A stretch of DNA of 64,000 nucleotides from Mantis religiosa (GCA_030765055.1 CM060955.1:160686743-160750742); one strand, 5' to 3'; positions 51,587 to 62,884 are shown, numbered from the stretch's first letter. Notes: generated by a model from the letters alone, not told the origin. Program-made: numbers and translations.

Positions 51587-52378
51587 AGTCTCATAGAATT
51601 TGTGAACACTTCTACAAAACTCAACCCATCAAAGTGAACCAGCCAACTCTTGTTCAGAACTCTACGCTACTCAACATAAAAGGTAATATTTATTTATCAT
51701 GTATTAATTGATTCAATGTCTGTCTTGATTGCACCCCTTCAAGATAAAGGAGAGCTTGGTTTGATTTGACTTCCTCAATCTTTAAAATATATTTGTCAAT
51801 GTTATGGAGAACCCATCACTTTAATGTAACCCTACTCATGTCCCTAACCGTTGACCTGTTTAGCTCTACCATCTGCTCCCTTATCATTTTAGTAGTTACA
51901 CCCCCAGTTGTTGATTAAGTTTGTAAGTCCTTCACCCCCTTACAATCCTGGTTTGCAACAATAGATATTAACGAAATGTTGGTAAAATTTAAGATTCTAT
52001 ATTGAAAGAACCGTAAATAGATGCCTTGGTGTTTCCTAAATCCAAAACGAAAGCAGCATCTGCATGTGTGTGTGTGTCTGTTTTGGAACAGCATAACTCA
52101 GAAAGGTAAATTTGCATAGTTATCAACTTGGTATTTTAGGTTCAGAGAGGCAACACAACGATTTTCAAGAAATTTTCCTGTCCCTAACTGTGCTTATCTT
52201 GAATATTGTGAGAATAGCCTAATTTGTACATGTGATAAACGTTAATACAAGCGAAAACGTCATTGCGGCCAATTTTCTCTTCGCTACATGCAGTCTTTAT
52301 TGCGGTCTTGTTCGAGATAGTGTGAGTCAGGGATTCTGTCCTGACTGTTGAGCGAGTCAGCCGTTGCAAATAAAACAG

Positions 52379-52379
<1 letters not shown>
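51587..52379. other. No recognisable feature
   Basis: AT-rich, no supported gene or repeat. Confidence 0.45.
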
Positions 52380-52475
<96 letters not shown>

Positions 52476-52496
52476 GTTGTTGTTGTTGTTGTTGTT
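52380..52496. repeat. (TTA)n then (TTG)n microsatellite
   Basis: About 32 TTA units followed by about seven TTG units. Poly-Asn, poly-Tyr and poly-Ile frames here are artefacts. Confidence 0.96.
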
Positions 52497-52948
52497 ATCA
52501 GGGTTGGCCGCGGAGGCATTGTATTGACGGTGCCACAAATAAATGAATAAACAAATAAGGGTTATTTAAATATAAATATGTGTACTAATTTTGAACGATT
52601 TAGGTAAGTCCCGTGCTTTACTGCACTCTAACGGATAAAGCGTAAGCTATGCGCCAGAGAAACCTCGGCACCACCTTCTCCCATAAGAAGGCGTGTGTAA
52701 GCGGACATCCTAACCCTTAACACAGGCGCTTATTGGCGTAGATGGTGCAGTTCTTGAATCGGCGCCAAGCCTACGGAACACAACCAGGACAGAGCACTTG
52801 CTTTTAACGCGCCTATGCACACGAGGGAGCAGACACACAGAAACAATCTTTTTTGCGCAATTCGTATACACTTCTCTTGTTTTCGTTTTCATACAGATGG
52901 TGCCATGGCACAGTGACACTACCAAGAGAAGCCGCCCCTGTTGTTATC

Positions 52949-53008
52949 ATAACCACCACCACCACCACCACCACCACCACCACCACCACCACCACCACCA
53001 CCACCACC
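52949..53008. repeat. (CCA)n microsatellite
   Basis: About 20 CCA units followed by CTA/CTC variants. The His- and Val-runs read across it are artefacts. Confidence 0.95.
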
Positions 53009-53691
53009 TCTACCTCTACTACTACTACTTTGACCTGCGTATCTAATGCGTATGATATTTTCTTCCCATGTTATTTTTCGCTGTAGAAAAGTCTTAGCTT
53101 AAGCTTCAACTTGACATAGCCTTTTGTTCCCACTGTTCCCTTTGTATCTACTAATTAAACTATTTCGGCAAACTTTGGTATCTGCAAACTTGAAGAAATA
53201 GAACTACATAGTTTGTAGAACTTAAATATACATAAATAAACGGCAGTGGCTAGAACAAAGTACCTTAGTTTAAAAAAAAAAAAAAAAAAAAAAGCTTGAA
53301 AAGCCTATTTTAGAAGTTATTATAATTAGATGACATTGCTAGTTTTGTTGGAATCTAGATCTCTTTACAGTTACTTACCTTTCCTGGTTAAGTATGGGCT
53401 CTAAGAAAGGAGCGATCTTTTCCGTAAGGTTCCATTTTAACAGAACTTTACAATGCATTGCTTTTCTCCGGCGTATATACCGCTCTCTGATGCCTAACCA
53501 CCGTCTCTTGCAAACTTCAACTGAAATTAAGGCAGAGTTTTAGAATATGCACTAAAAATATCAGAATTTTCAAACTAGAAAAAGGCCACTTTGAACTTGC
53601 ATTGCTATTCATTGCTTTTAAATAAGTGAACATTTTATAAAACGATCTAAGATATTCCAAAAAGGACCTAAACATTGGAAAAACTGACGTA
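53009..53691. other. No recognisable feature
   Basis: Includes an A22 run at 53272. No gene or repeat supported. Confidence 0.4.
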
Positions 53692-54944
53692 CGAGGGGGT
53701 GTCAAGGTTTTAATTATTACCCTTAAAAACTGTGATAGAGAGTTGATATTTGCTTGTTAGCTCTTCTCTACGTAGTCACCATCTAGATTTACACATTTTT
53801 CCCAGCGTTTCTTGACCTTCCGAATACCTTGATTGTAGAAGTCTGCAGAATTCACTTTAAACCACTCTTCCACTTCATTAATGACGTCATTTGTGTTGTC
53901 AAATCGGCGACCACGCAACGGATTCATTTCCGGGAACAAGAAAAAGTCTCTTGGTGCGAGATCGGGCGAATAAGGCGGATGCTGTAAGATCTCAGAGCCA
54001 CATTCACTTGTTTTGTCAACTGCAACTTGAGATGAATGAGCTGGTACATTGTCAGACAGAAGACGAACAACTTTGGAGAGCATACCGCGTCGTTTCTTAA
54101 TCAGAGTTGTTCGTAACTTGTCCAGAAGATTGCAGTAGTATCTGCCAGTGATGGTTTGACCCTTGGCAAGATAATCTGTAAGGATGACTCCACGACAGTC
54201 CCAGAAGACAGAAAGCATGACCTTCCCAAATGACTTTTGCACCTTTCCCTTGGGGAGGAGGGATCGGCAAGTTTCCATTCTATGCTCATCTTTTGACTCT
54301 GGATCATACTGATAGATCCAGGATTAATTTGTGGCTACCAGACGATCAAGAAAGTTATCTTCATCCTGTTCCAACAGCATCAACATCTGACTTGAAAGGT
54401 CACGCCGTGTTTGCTTTTGGAAAGGGGTTAGCAAACGTGGAACTCATCGTGCAGACACCTTAGACATGTGCAGTTCGTCATGAATAATTTTCCACACACT
54501 ACCATAACTAAGATGTGTCTCATTCATGATCATTTGGATGGTTGCTCGTCTGTCTTCCAGTATTAAACACTCCACTTTCTTCACTGTGACAGCTGACGGT
54601 CTACCAGCTCTTGGCTCATCTGTCAGGGACATATGACCAGTTTGTGAATTCCTTTTCCACCTCACAACAGTGTCATACGTTGGCAATCATTTCTATAAAC
54701 AGCCGTCATCTCATCATGGATTTCCCGGGCAGTTTTGCCCTTCAAATGCAGGAACTTGATCACACTACGAGCCTCAATGTTCTACATCTTACACCCTAGA
54801 CACTTCTGGCAGTCAGTGTAACATAACAAATGGACTCAAATCACTGAAACTACCAACAATGATCAATGGTGCCACTGAAAAATGTTCATCACTCTAGCAT
54901 AAAAAACTACAGAATGATAATTAAAACTTTACGACGCCCCTTCG
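53692..54944 (-). mobile_element. mariner element, copy 1, both ends present
   Basis: 1253 bp flanked by TA (53690-53691 and 54945-54946). TIRs of about 28 bp: CGAGGGGGTGTCAAGGTTTT on the left, and the reverse complement of the right end reads CGAAGGGGCGTCGTAAAG. Length and TA target are standard for mariner. The transposase runs on the minus strand between them. Copy 2 at 33103 is the same family. Confidence 0.92.
53754..54789 (-). pseudogene. mariner transposase, inactivated
   Basis: Reading from the right: ARSVIKFLHLKGKTAREIHD (first helix-turn-helix), then after a frame change VVRWKRNSQTGHMSLTDEPR and RAGRPSAVT (hinge and second HTH), then the catalytic domain in a 173-codon frame from 54278. 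The second Asp is in SVFWDCRGVILTDYL and the third in YSPDLAPRDFFLFPEM; 34 residues lie between SDN and PRD (D34D spacing). The first catalytic block reads VATN, a TAA stop, then SWIYQYDPESK, so the Asp of GDETW is lost. The usual YVEK tail is intact. Dead by frameshifts, stop and loss of Asp. Confidence 0.88.
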
Positions 54945-54946
54945 TA

Positions 54947-55277
54947 AAGAAGTAATACTTACAAAATAAAAAAGTATGTAGATATTTAAAGAGTAAATTT
55001 GAAAGTATAACATTCAAGTGATGTGCAACACATAGAGCGAGAAAAACTACATGTAAGAAATGCTTCTTCGACTCAGCAACCAGCAATGGACATTCTGAGT
55101 AAAGATATGATTAAATCATACTTGATTTAACCACCTATACCTTGCTATTATCCAGACATTGCAGATAAATGTATCCAGAATGTGTGTCAGTAAAACAGGA
55201 TTCCAATACAACGCCAGTTGTATAAATGCTCCAAAAAAATTACAAAGCTATAGAAATGCAAATATTTTTAAAATATG
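54947..55277. other. No recognisable feature
   Basis: Short AT-rich gap between the mariner and the TRIT fragment. Confidence 0.4.
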
Positions 55278-55454
55278 GAAAAGTAGAGTCAGACTGGAAA
55301 ATTCAATGCCATAGAATCACGGATCTTACGCTCTCCGTCCGGCTGCTGTTAACCATTGAGCTACCATGGCGTCATGCCAGCATGACATTAAATTCTCCAA
55401 TCGACTCGTGTTTCTCCAGTTTAACCACTAGGAGTTCTCATAAACACATCAGGC
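55278..55454 (-). mobile_element. TRIT element, copy D, left part
   Basis: AGTAGAGTCAGACTGGAAAA terminus, tRNA-like arm (rc of 55317-55370, B box decayed), GCATGACATTAAATTCTCC and the edge of a core unit (CCACTAGGAGTTCTCATAAA) on the minus strand. Interrupted by the GC-rich repeat. Confidence 0.7.
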
Positions 55455-55466
55455 ATTTACAATACT

Positions 55467-55989
55467 GTTCCCCTTCAGCTGCTGTGGTGCGAGCGCTGCG
55501 GACGTCTAGCACTCGCGGTACCTCTGACGTTAATAGAGGAACCTCGGGCCGAACTGCCGAGCCCCTCACTGAATGGGAGTTGTTCGGATTGGGTTGCACT
55601 CAAGGGGGCAGTGGTTTCTGATACCCGTGGGAGATCGGGTACCTCTCCGGACGGGGTTGAGGGAAGCCATATATTCCCGCGTACTAGCCTGCGTAGCTAG
55701 TAGAAGGTGTAGTAGATCACCAGGCGGCCCTGCCGAGGTCACATCGGTAGCCTTCCGCTTTGGGGCTGGCGCGCGTAAGTGGCGTATCCGCTTCCATCCC
55801 GTCTTGAGCCCACAGGATCAGTTGGGGGCGGGGGGTTGTTAGTCTCTCGGTCTTGCCCTGTGGAAAGTCCCAAGGAGGCGCCGGGCGCCCCTTTTGGGAC
55901 AGCTCGGTAACTCCCTGGTCATCAGAGAGGGAGGGGGGGGTCAGTCTTCACTCTGAGATATCCTCGAGTGTGTGTATATATATATATAT
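55467..55989 (+). mobile_element. GC-rich retroposed repeat, copy 4, inside TRIT copy D
   Basis: Flanked by ATTTACAWTACT, a 12-bp target duplication with one mismatch (55455-55466 and 55990-56001). It starts at GTTCCCCTTCAGCTGC and carries the family blocks. The 3' end has G-rich runs, extra sequence and a TG/TA microsatellite not found in other copies. Confidence 0.85.
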
Positions 55990-56001
55990 ATTTACATTAC
56001 T

Positions 56002-56116
56002 CTAAGTGCTTTAAGGCCTGAGCTTTATAGTTTGGACCACTATTAGCTCAATTAATGGAAATTAATTGTTTTTTACAGTCCGGGCCTTAAACTACTTACA
56101 GCATAGTAAGTAGTTG
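56002..56116. mobile_element. TRIT element, copy D, rearranged core
   Basis: 56008-56070 is a minus-strand core/arm segment (rc CCATTAATTGAGCTAATAG and AACTATAAAGCTCAGGCC), while 56077-56115 is a plus-strand core segment (CCGGGCCTTAAACTACTTAC). The two face each other, a fold-back arrangement. Confidence 0.6.
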
Positions 56117-56240
56117 TCGAATTATCTGAATAAGTTCTTTCCGGAGTTGCTGAAAGACGAATGTCGGATAACTCGTAGCTCTATCTATCCAGGCTATATT
56201 CAGCATCATTTCATTCATCTTCCGATATGACCTAAACGGT
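56117..56240 (+). repeat. SINE1 body fragment
   Basis: Matches linker plus one body unit: ATCTGAATAAGTTCTTTCCG, CTGAAAGACGAATGTCGG, AGCTCTATC, CATCATTTCATTCATCTTCC. No head; the 3' terminus is decayed. Confidence 0.65.
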
Positions 56241-56409
56241 TAAAGAACGTTACTTCAAAAAGCTAAAAGGGAAACTAAAAACGTACGCCTTACCGTAATC
56301 TCAAAGATGTCGCGTACCTACTTTATTGCATATCCTTGCAGTGTTTCGTATTTAATGAATCCACTCTCTCAGTGTCAATGTCTGGTAAAGCAGTAGCATG
56401 AGCCAGGTA

Positions 56410-56650
56410 TAGTTGCGCTGCTGGAACCGTTACCATGGATTTATCTTTGTTAACAAAAACCTCTCAGATAACGCGCTTATTATTCTTGTAAGAGTGAGAG
56501 GGGTACTGACGCGCCTGTCGTTCGTGTGCTAAGCACCGATGTACGCTTCAGTTCAGCCAATGGAGTTCGCAGTGGAGTAATCAGTGCGTTATCTGAGAGG
56601 TATCTATTACCAAAGATAAATACATGGTAACCGTTCGAACAGCGCGACTG
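56410..56650. mobile_element. Tc1/mariner-type MITE, copy 2
   Basis: 241 bp flanked by TA (56408-56409 and 56651-56652). Ends TAGTTGCGCTGCTGGAACCG and, inverted, CAGTCGCGCTGTTCGAACGG. Aligns with the reverse complement of 6489-6763 except for an internal length difference. It is inserted directly beside a transposase relic. Confidence 0.8.
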
Positions 56651-56651
56651 T

Positions 56652-56790
56652 ACTTCAAATATCTGTATACGAAGCAATCCAGAAATCGAGCAGGCCGTGG
56701 AATGGAACCGCCCTCTACCAATCCATCTATTTGAAAATTTATTACTCAAGAAATTGCATATTATGTGACTGCATATTGTCATTGCTGCCG
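56652..56790 (-). pseudogene. Transposase relic (WIGRG block)
   Basis: The minus strand reads FLSNKFSNRWIGRG and, with a one-base shift, GGSIPRPARFLDCFV, corresponding to ..KFPNRWIGRGGPI.WPPRSPDLTPLDFF of the group also seen at 5205 and 23985. The catalytic Asp region is substituted, and the reading frame is cut by the MITE at 56650. Confidence 0.5.
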
Positions 56791-57050
56791 TATCATATTT
56801 CTTACTATTGGGAATTTTTTTCCAATCTCTAATTTTGCAGTAATAAACTAGTAGGCGTTTCTGAATTTGACCTTCCGTTTTGCTTATCTTGGGAAGGTGA
56901 ATTTCGGAGAGTTTGTAATTCTTTGTTATCTTTTACTCAAATTTTGTGGAGATGAAGAGAGCACTGTTTATTACCTGGTAGAATGTAAGGAGCTAATAAG
57001 TTGCAGGAAAAAAACATAAGATAAGAAATGGTACAGTGTGAGTAAAGAGA

Positions 57051-57279
57051 GTCCGCCTCGGTAGCGTGGTGGTAGCGTGTCTGCCTCACGTTCAAGAGGT
57101 CCCGCGTTCGAATCTCGGTCAGGAGAGTTACCTGGATAAGGTTTTTCCGGGGGTTTTCCTTATCCTGAAAGACTAATGTTGGGTAACTCTAAGCTCTATG
57201 GACCCTGGGCTCATTTGAGCATCATTTCACTCATTCCATTCATCGTCCGATCCGACTTAACGTTGGAGGACGTAAATTA
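57051..57279 (+). repeat. SINE1 element, single-unit full copy (reference form)
   Basis: 229 bp. A box GGTAGCGTGGTGGTAGCG, B box GCGTTCGAATCTCGG, linker TACCTGGATAAGGTTTTTCC, one body unit (CCTTATCCTGAAAGACTAAT to ATCCGACTTAACGTTGG) and terminus GGAGGACGTAAATTA. A CACACA/poly-A patch follows. This copy shows that the tandem unit elsewhere runs from TTTTCCTTATCC to TTGGAGG. Confidence 0.88.
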
Positions 57280-57609
57280 CACACAAAAAAAAGATAGTGG
57301 CATGTTAATGGGGATGAGTGAAAAGAAAAATAGATGTATAGGAGAATTGTTATATAAGTTAAGAGAAATATGGATTAGGGTAAAAGAAGCGAATGTCAAG
57401 AAGAAATGACACCAAGTTGCTCAGGAAAACCAAAGGCTTATGGCCAGAGTCAGCGAGTAAATCTTAAGGTCAGCAATTTCATGTATTTGTACAGGATTTA
57501 TAATAAATGCTTGTTAGATATCAAAGTCATTGTAGTGAAAATGTAATGTAAACTGTTCAAATAACTGAATCATATCAAATAAATATAATATCTTTTACTA
57601 AAAAAAATT

Positions 57610-57840
57610 GCCCGCCTAGGTAGCGTAGGTGGTAGCATGTCCACCTCACGTTCAAGAGGTTCCGAGTTCGAATCTCGGTCAGGGTGACTTACCTGGATAA
57701 TATTTTTTCGTTTTTTTTTCCTTATCCTGAAAGAGAAATGTCGGGTAACTATAAGCTCTATGGACCCTAGGCTCATTTGAGTATCATTTCACCCATTCCA
57801 TTAATCGTTCGATATGAATTGATGTTGGAGGACGTAAATT

Positions 57841-57841
<1 letters not shown>
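57610..57841 (+). repeat. SINE1 element, second single-unit full copy
   Basis: Same layout: A box GGTAGCGTAGGTGGTAGCATG, B box GAGTTCGAATCTCGG, a T-rich linker, one body unit and terminus GGAGGACGTAAATTA, followed directly by an (AC)n tract. Confidence 0.88.
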
Positions 57842-57843
<2 letters not shown>

Positions 57844-57919
<76 letters not shown>

Positions 57920-58051
57920 ACACAGACACACAGACACACACACACAGACACACACAGACACACACACAGACACACACAGACACACACACACAGACACACA
58001 CACAGACACACACACAGACACACACACAGACACACACACACACACACACAC
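57844..58051. repeat. (AC)n with periodic ACAG interruptions
   Basis: About 208 bp. The first 70 bp are pure AC; the rest has AG substitutions every 8-12 bp. It starts at the SINE1 3' end. Confidence 0.96.
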
Positions 58052-58959
58052 GTTTATCCTTTTCTCCCATTCCATATTTGGGTTGTCAATAGTGTTTCGT
58101 TTTCACTTAGAACTTGTTGCATAAGTTGAAGCCAATATGGAAATATGTATTTAAAAATCTGCGCCTTCTCCCTGTTTTCCAGCCCAAACGACTTCTGGTC
58201 ACGAGATCTAAAATGAAATATACCGTGGTTATCTTTTCTCTTTTTCTTTTCTATACGCAAAATATGGTTTAAACCACCGGAAAATAAGTAAACATAAATC
58301 TGTCTCAGTGAATTATGACGGAAAGGGGTAATTTGCTCTGTAGATGGTTAATTATTTAAATAGTTTGGTACAATACGGTGCAGTTTATACAGTAATCATG
58401 ATGCGTTGTCGACGGGTATCTGAAACGAAGAGGGCAGCTGTTATTTTTAAGTTTTGAAAATGTTTCGAATTTAAACAGTTTCATAAATGAACATGTTGAA
58501 CGTGGCGGCAACTTTGGAACTATCATAGAGCGCGGATTTATGTGCAGGTGAAGTACGTATGCATGTATGCACTAAAATCTGGTAAATATGCTCTAACAAC
58601 TTTATAATATGTATTTAAAATCTATTATTTGAACTTTATCACATTTCTTATTGTTGAAGTAATTAAATAGCAAATTCTTAAACTTGGGTACTAATTAATT
58701 AGTATTTATTAGTTCCTCTTTCAGTCTATTTTAGCATTAGTCGTGATCATTGCAATAAACAATGAAATGTTTTTTTTTTAACGTTTTCTGGAATAAAAGA
58801 ATTTCTTCGGACACTTAAAATGTTTTTGTGTGAATTAAATATTTCAGGGTTTCTTTTTTTCTTCGCTCCTGCACGTTTACATCAATCTGAAATAGGGTAT
58901 AGATTGGGACAATATTGTGCTGTGGCGGAGACCCTATTTGCTTGAAATAAGAGGGGTAA
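58052..58959. other. No recognisable feature
   Basis: AT-rich DNA; nothing supported. Confidence 0.45.
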
Positions 58960-59232
58960 ATAAGCCTGAAGGATGCAGGGAAGCCCATTAGTAGAATAGG
59001 AATTCTCCTCCATATAAGGTATTCAGAATACTTATTTAGATTTGGCCAAATTCAAACTTACAGATGTGCATGCGGTGAAATTGGTACCCCAAAGCACTCA
59101 CTATGGGAATGCCGAAATACTGCTGATCTTAGGTATAATTTTCAAAGACACTTAAAGAATAAAATATTATATGATATAATAAGAAAAAATAAATTATACT
59201 TACAATTGAATACCTTAACAGACAGGTATTAA
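58960..59232 (+). pseudogene. LINE ORF2 C-terminal relic (CACGE type)
   Basis: An open frame without ATG reads SRIGILLHIRYSEYLFRFGQ, YRCACGEIGTPKHSLWECRN and ILYDIIRKNKLYLQLNTLTD, ending at a TAA at 59230-59232. C-x-C-GE-x(5)-H-x(3)-EC is the Cys/His tail of R1/Jockey/Loa-like LINE ORF2 proteins, and GTP.HSLWEC is characteristic. 5'-truncated after a stop at 58957. The AT-rich region to about 59690 may be its 3' UTR. It is a different family from the LINE at 60780 and the fragment at 50884. Confidence 0.72.
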
Positions 59233-59690
59233 AAATTTAAATACAAAGAATTTTATGGGGGTGGGTAACAGGTGACTTTCTCATTCCTTAGCATACGTTT
59301 TAATACGCTTTAATATCTTTTTAAATATTTTTATTAAATACTTCTTTAATTAGTTTTACTTTTGTTGCATGTCTCTTTTGCATGAATTTTAACACCAATT
59401 TTAACTAATGTTATTAATCTTTGTAGACATTTGAATGTTATATAAATTGTTATGTTAGTTATTATTATAAAAGTATAAATTTTAGTTAAAATTAATATGT
59501 TCAATTTTATTGTACCTATAATCGTAAATTTAAATTATTGCAGCTCATTTGTATTGCGTGGTAAAATTTGTTTATGGGACTCGACCAAATTATCAAGATG
59601 TCGACTCGTAAACAAATAGGAGACATTAAATTAAATATAAGGTACCACTTCTAATTTGTGTAACATGGGAAGCTAATCTTTGAGTCCACA
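59233..59690 (+). other. Probable LINE 3' UTR
   Basis: AT-rich sequence directly after the CACGE-type relic. No second copy in the window, so the boundary is uncertain. Confidence 0.35.
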
Positions 59691-59971
59691 GAAGTAAAAC
59701 AGTGACTGACGATGTTGTCAGATTCTTCCTAATGCCCTAGTGGCATATTATGGACAGTGTATCATTCCTTGGCGTATCCCATATGAATATTCTGGTTTAC
59801 CTTTATCGTATGTACATAGGTCCTATGGTCAGGAGCCTGTCGTTTGATCAGAGAACCAGCAACGGTTCTGCAAGAAGTTGATACGATTTGACGGTGAAAT
59901 AGATGGAAGGATAGGTGTTGATGGAGCATATGGAATGAATGATGGGGAAACTGGAGAAAAACTGCCTAGAC

Positions 59972-60045
59972 AAATCCCAAGGATCGAACCCTGGCGGCCG
60001 GGTTGAGAGCCGAACTGTATAAGCTCCCCACCAAGACACTGGTCC
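59972..60045 (-). repeat. tRNA-derived SINE fragment
   Basis: The minus strand has TCTTGGTGGGGAGCTTATAC (decayed A box) and CCAGGGTTCGATCCTTGGG (good B box). No recognised SINE body follows. Confidence 0.55.
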
Positions 60046-60366
60046 CTCTAAACAAACCACAGAGAAATACATGACTGCAAAAGAAAGGCATCGAATGTAA
60101 CCATAATTTGGTAAAACCCTCGAAAAGTGCGTGGCAATAATACAAGCAAGACATTGCTAGACTGCCGCCATATTGCAAGGTTAGTACAACGTGCGTGACG
60201 GGGTGATAATTACTCCATAGCTATAAAAAGCCTTTACATTGTTACAACAATCAGAAACATTACACTACGATGCCACTACTAACCTAATGCTTACTTCTAA
60301 GTGTTTATATTAACAATTACCTTTCGCATAAATAGGTATAACAAAGAGAAAGCATTGTTAACATAC

Positions 60367-60517
60367 CATTTTTGCCAAGCCACCATGCAATCTTCCTCCA
60401 AGTGTACTCTTGAACGTTATAATCTTTAAAACCAGGGTCGGAGGGGTCATACAGACAAGGATTTTGTCCAATTAATTCGCATAGAATGGCTTCCTCTTCA
60501 AATGATAAGACATCCAT
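60367..60517 (-). CDS. MADF-domain protein, first coding exon
   Basis: The ATG at 60517-60515 lies in a strong context (CACCATGG). The 50 residues include FEEEAILCELIGQNPCLYDP, GFKDYNVQEYTWRKIAWWLG and end in KN, the first half of a MADF domain: an acidic start, L...I..NP.LYD..D..YKD...+..AW..IA..LG. Aromatic and Trp positions are kept. Coding stops at AATG followed by GTATGT (60366-60361), a consensus 5' splice site, giving a phase-1 intron. An in-frame ATG 11 codons upstream is a weaker start. MADF proteins are Myb/SANT-like DNA-binding regulators expanded in insects; a Harbinger-type accessory protein is the alternative. The second exon should lie at lower coordinates; I could not find it before 59.7 kb. 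Confidence 0.72.
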
Positions 60518-60779
60518 GGTGCTGAATCTGCAGCGCACTGCACACAACATATAGTTAATAGAAGTGAACCTGCCATGTTGATCGTTGGCAACACGAGGTG
60601 ATCGCAGCGACCCCTTGTGTTCGGGTGGCGAACTAAATTATGAAAAATCGCGCGTTTAAAAATGTTACGTTGCCGATATACTGTAGCTAGCTGTATTGCT
60701 TAGCTGTCAGCTGGTGATATGTTCCAGATGACGCACAAAGATAATTACGTGAGCTTTGAGAGTTGTTGCATTTTCTAAA
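60518..60779. promoter_or_regulatory. Putative 5' flank of the MADF gene
   Basis: About 260 bp between the ATG and the 5'-truncated LINE. It is GC-richer than the surroundings (60560-60660). No TATA box at a confident distance. Called only by position. Confidence 0.3.
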
Positions 60780-60789
60780 AGCTCACATA

Positions 60790-61269
60790 ATTATCTTATA
60801 TAATCTTTCTTCATACACAGCTATTGATAACACATTTGTAAATTCAGATATAACTAAATTTTGCTCTGTCTCATCAAAAACTAATGGACTACCAGATCAT
60901 GATGCACAAATTCTAAGGATTGATAAGATAAATTTAAAACTCAAACCTAAATACACATATATGAAATATAGGGTAATAAACGAAAATACTCTGAATGAAT
61001 TTAGTAAGAACCTTAAACTTGAATCTTGGAAACAAACTTATGAGATTAATGGAACCAACAACAAATATAATAGCATTCTTCAATGCTTTAAAACTCAGTT
61101 TGAATTTTGCTTCCCATCCAAATATAAAAAAACATTTAACTTTAAAAAAGACAATTCCTGGATCACTTTAGGAATTAAAACCTCATGCAGGCACAAAAGA
61201 GAACTATATCAGCAAGTTAGAATCAGTAAAAATTTGTATTTAAAAAAACTACTACAAAAAATATTGTAA
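60790..61269 (+). pseudogene. LINE endonuclease end and linker
   Basis: Reads SSYTAIDNTFVNSDITKFCS and NGLPDHDAQILRIDKIN; the latter holds the terminal SDH motif of apurinic-type endonucleases as PDH (Ser to Pro). A Lys/Asn-rich linker follows. A one-base frame change near 61260 separates it from the next frame. The N-terminal two thirds of the endonuclease are missing. Confidence 0.78.
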
Positions 61270-62127
61270 ACTTCTAAAGAATGTAATAATAGCAGCTAAA
61301 GTATTGCATTATAATAAACTAATTCAAAACTCAGACAATAAAATAAAAACCACTTGGAATATAATAACAAATGTGACACGTAAACACTCATCAGAAAATT
61401 GTCCAATAACACTCAATGTTGACAATCATGAAATTGCCAAACCTCTTGAAGTTGCAGAATTTTTTAACAAATTCCTTTTGGATGTAACAAAAAAATTAAA
61501 TATTAATTATGGAAGTAAAGATGCAGCACTAGAATTTCTAAGTTCAAGTTTCACAAACTCTGTATCTACATTTAAAGTCAGTTTAACTACACGTTCTGAA
61601 ATAAATAAAATTATTGACTCTTTAAAAATGAAGAATTCTTCTGGTTATGATGAAATAACTACAAAAATCCTAAAATCTTGCTCCTCACAAATTAGAATTC
61701 CCTTTAGTTATTTATGTAATGAGTCTCTAAAGACTGGTATTTTCCCTGAGAGAATGAAATATTCAGTTGTTAAACCTCTTTTCAAAACAGGTGAACGCAA
61801 TAATGCTTCAAATTATAGACCAACTCTTGCCAATATTTTCAAAAGTTCTTGAAAAAGTAATGTTCACCAGACTGTATAAACACCTTGAATGTAACAACAT
61901 ACTTGTCAGTGATCAGTGTTCAAAAGAACTTTGAACTAGAAAGTAGTAACTCATGGAGTACCCCAAGGTTCCGTGTTAGGGCCTTTATTATTTCTTATCT
62001 ATATAAATGACCTCTCACTTTATATAAAGGACATTGCAAGTACAGTTCTTTTTGCTGATGACACTAGTGTCCTGGTGACCAGTACAAATTTAAACGAGTG
62101 TATAATTAAAATGAATTATCTTTAGAA
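61262..62127 (+). pseudogene. LINE reverse transcriptase, internally deleted
   Basis: The first part reads TTRSEINKIIDSLKMKNSSG, YDEITTKILKSC, FPERMKYSVVKPLFKTGE and NNASNYRPT, the fingers motifs of LINE RTs. After a frame change, LPIFSKVLEKV and NILVSDQCS follow, then a jump to VTHGVPQGSVLGPLLFLIYI and TVLFADDTSVLV. The block with the first catalytic Asp (F.DL.KAFD) is deleted near 61920; the FADDT pair remains. A TAG follows at about 62125. Confidence 0.82.
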
Positions 62128-62131
62128 CTGT

Positions 62132-62884
62132 ATGTCATGCTGGTTTAAAGCAAACAAATTATCTGTGAATCTAGACAAAACAAAAGTGGTCAAATTTATA
62201 ATCTGTCGTACGTCACATACTGAAATAGAAATCGGGATTAATGATATGTTATTAGAAGAAATTGACAGCATAAAATTTCTGGGCCTTCAAGTGGACAGAT
62301 GTTTAGATTGGAAAGCTCACATAAATTATATCTTACCTAAACTCAGCTCTGCCTGTTATGCTATCCGAGAGCTGGTTAATGTGAGTTCTATTGACATACT
62401 TAAATCAGTATATTATGCATACTTTAACTCTATTATGGAATATGGAATATTATTTTGGGGCAACTCAGTAGAAAGTAAACAAATATTTCTTATGCAAAAG
62501 AGGGTTATAAGAATCATTACTAACACCCACAACAGATGCTCCTGTAAAGATCTTTTTACAAGATTGAAGATATTAACGCTTCCTTGCATGTATATATACT
62601 CGATCCTAAAATTCTTTGTATGCAGTTGTACCTTATTTAAAACAAATAATGTAATTCACAAAATAAACACTAGACAAAAGTATAATATCCATTATTCCAG
62701 TGCTAAACTTTCTTGCTTCCAGAAAGGTGTGCATTATGAAACTATCAAAATATTTGGCGAACTTCCTAATGTTCTTAAAGAACAAGTTGATAATTTTGGT
62801 GCTTTTAAAAAAGCTGTTAGAGAGTACCTTTGCTCAAAATCTTTTTATTCTGTACAAGATTATCTGAATGACAAATTATCCTGA
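62132..62884 (+). pseudogene. LINE reverse transcriptase thumb and C-terminal region
   Basis: A 250-codon frame beginning MSCWFKANKLSVNLDKTKVV, with IKFLGLQVDRCLDWKAHINY, LKSVYYAYFNSIMEYGILFW and LMQKRVIRIITN. This is the usual post-FADD layout (W....KL.LN..KT..., FLG..ID..L.W..HI, Y......Y....WG, Q.+..R.I). The frame is intact to TGA at 62882, so this part decayed least. Confidence 0.85.

Noticed and set aside
52184..53086. Poly-Asn, poly-Tyr, poly-His and poly-Val frames
   Set aside because: Products of the TTA/TTG and CCA microsatellites.
57784..58075. Cys/Val-rich frames of 78-89 codons
   Set aside because: Translations of the AC/AG microsatellite. The same applies to 7490-7819, 8439-8738, 37841-38140 and 50712-51068.
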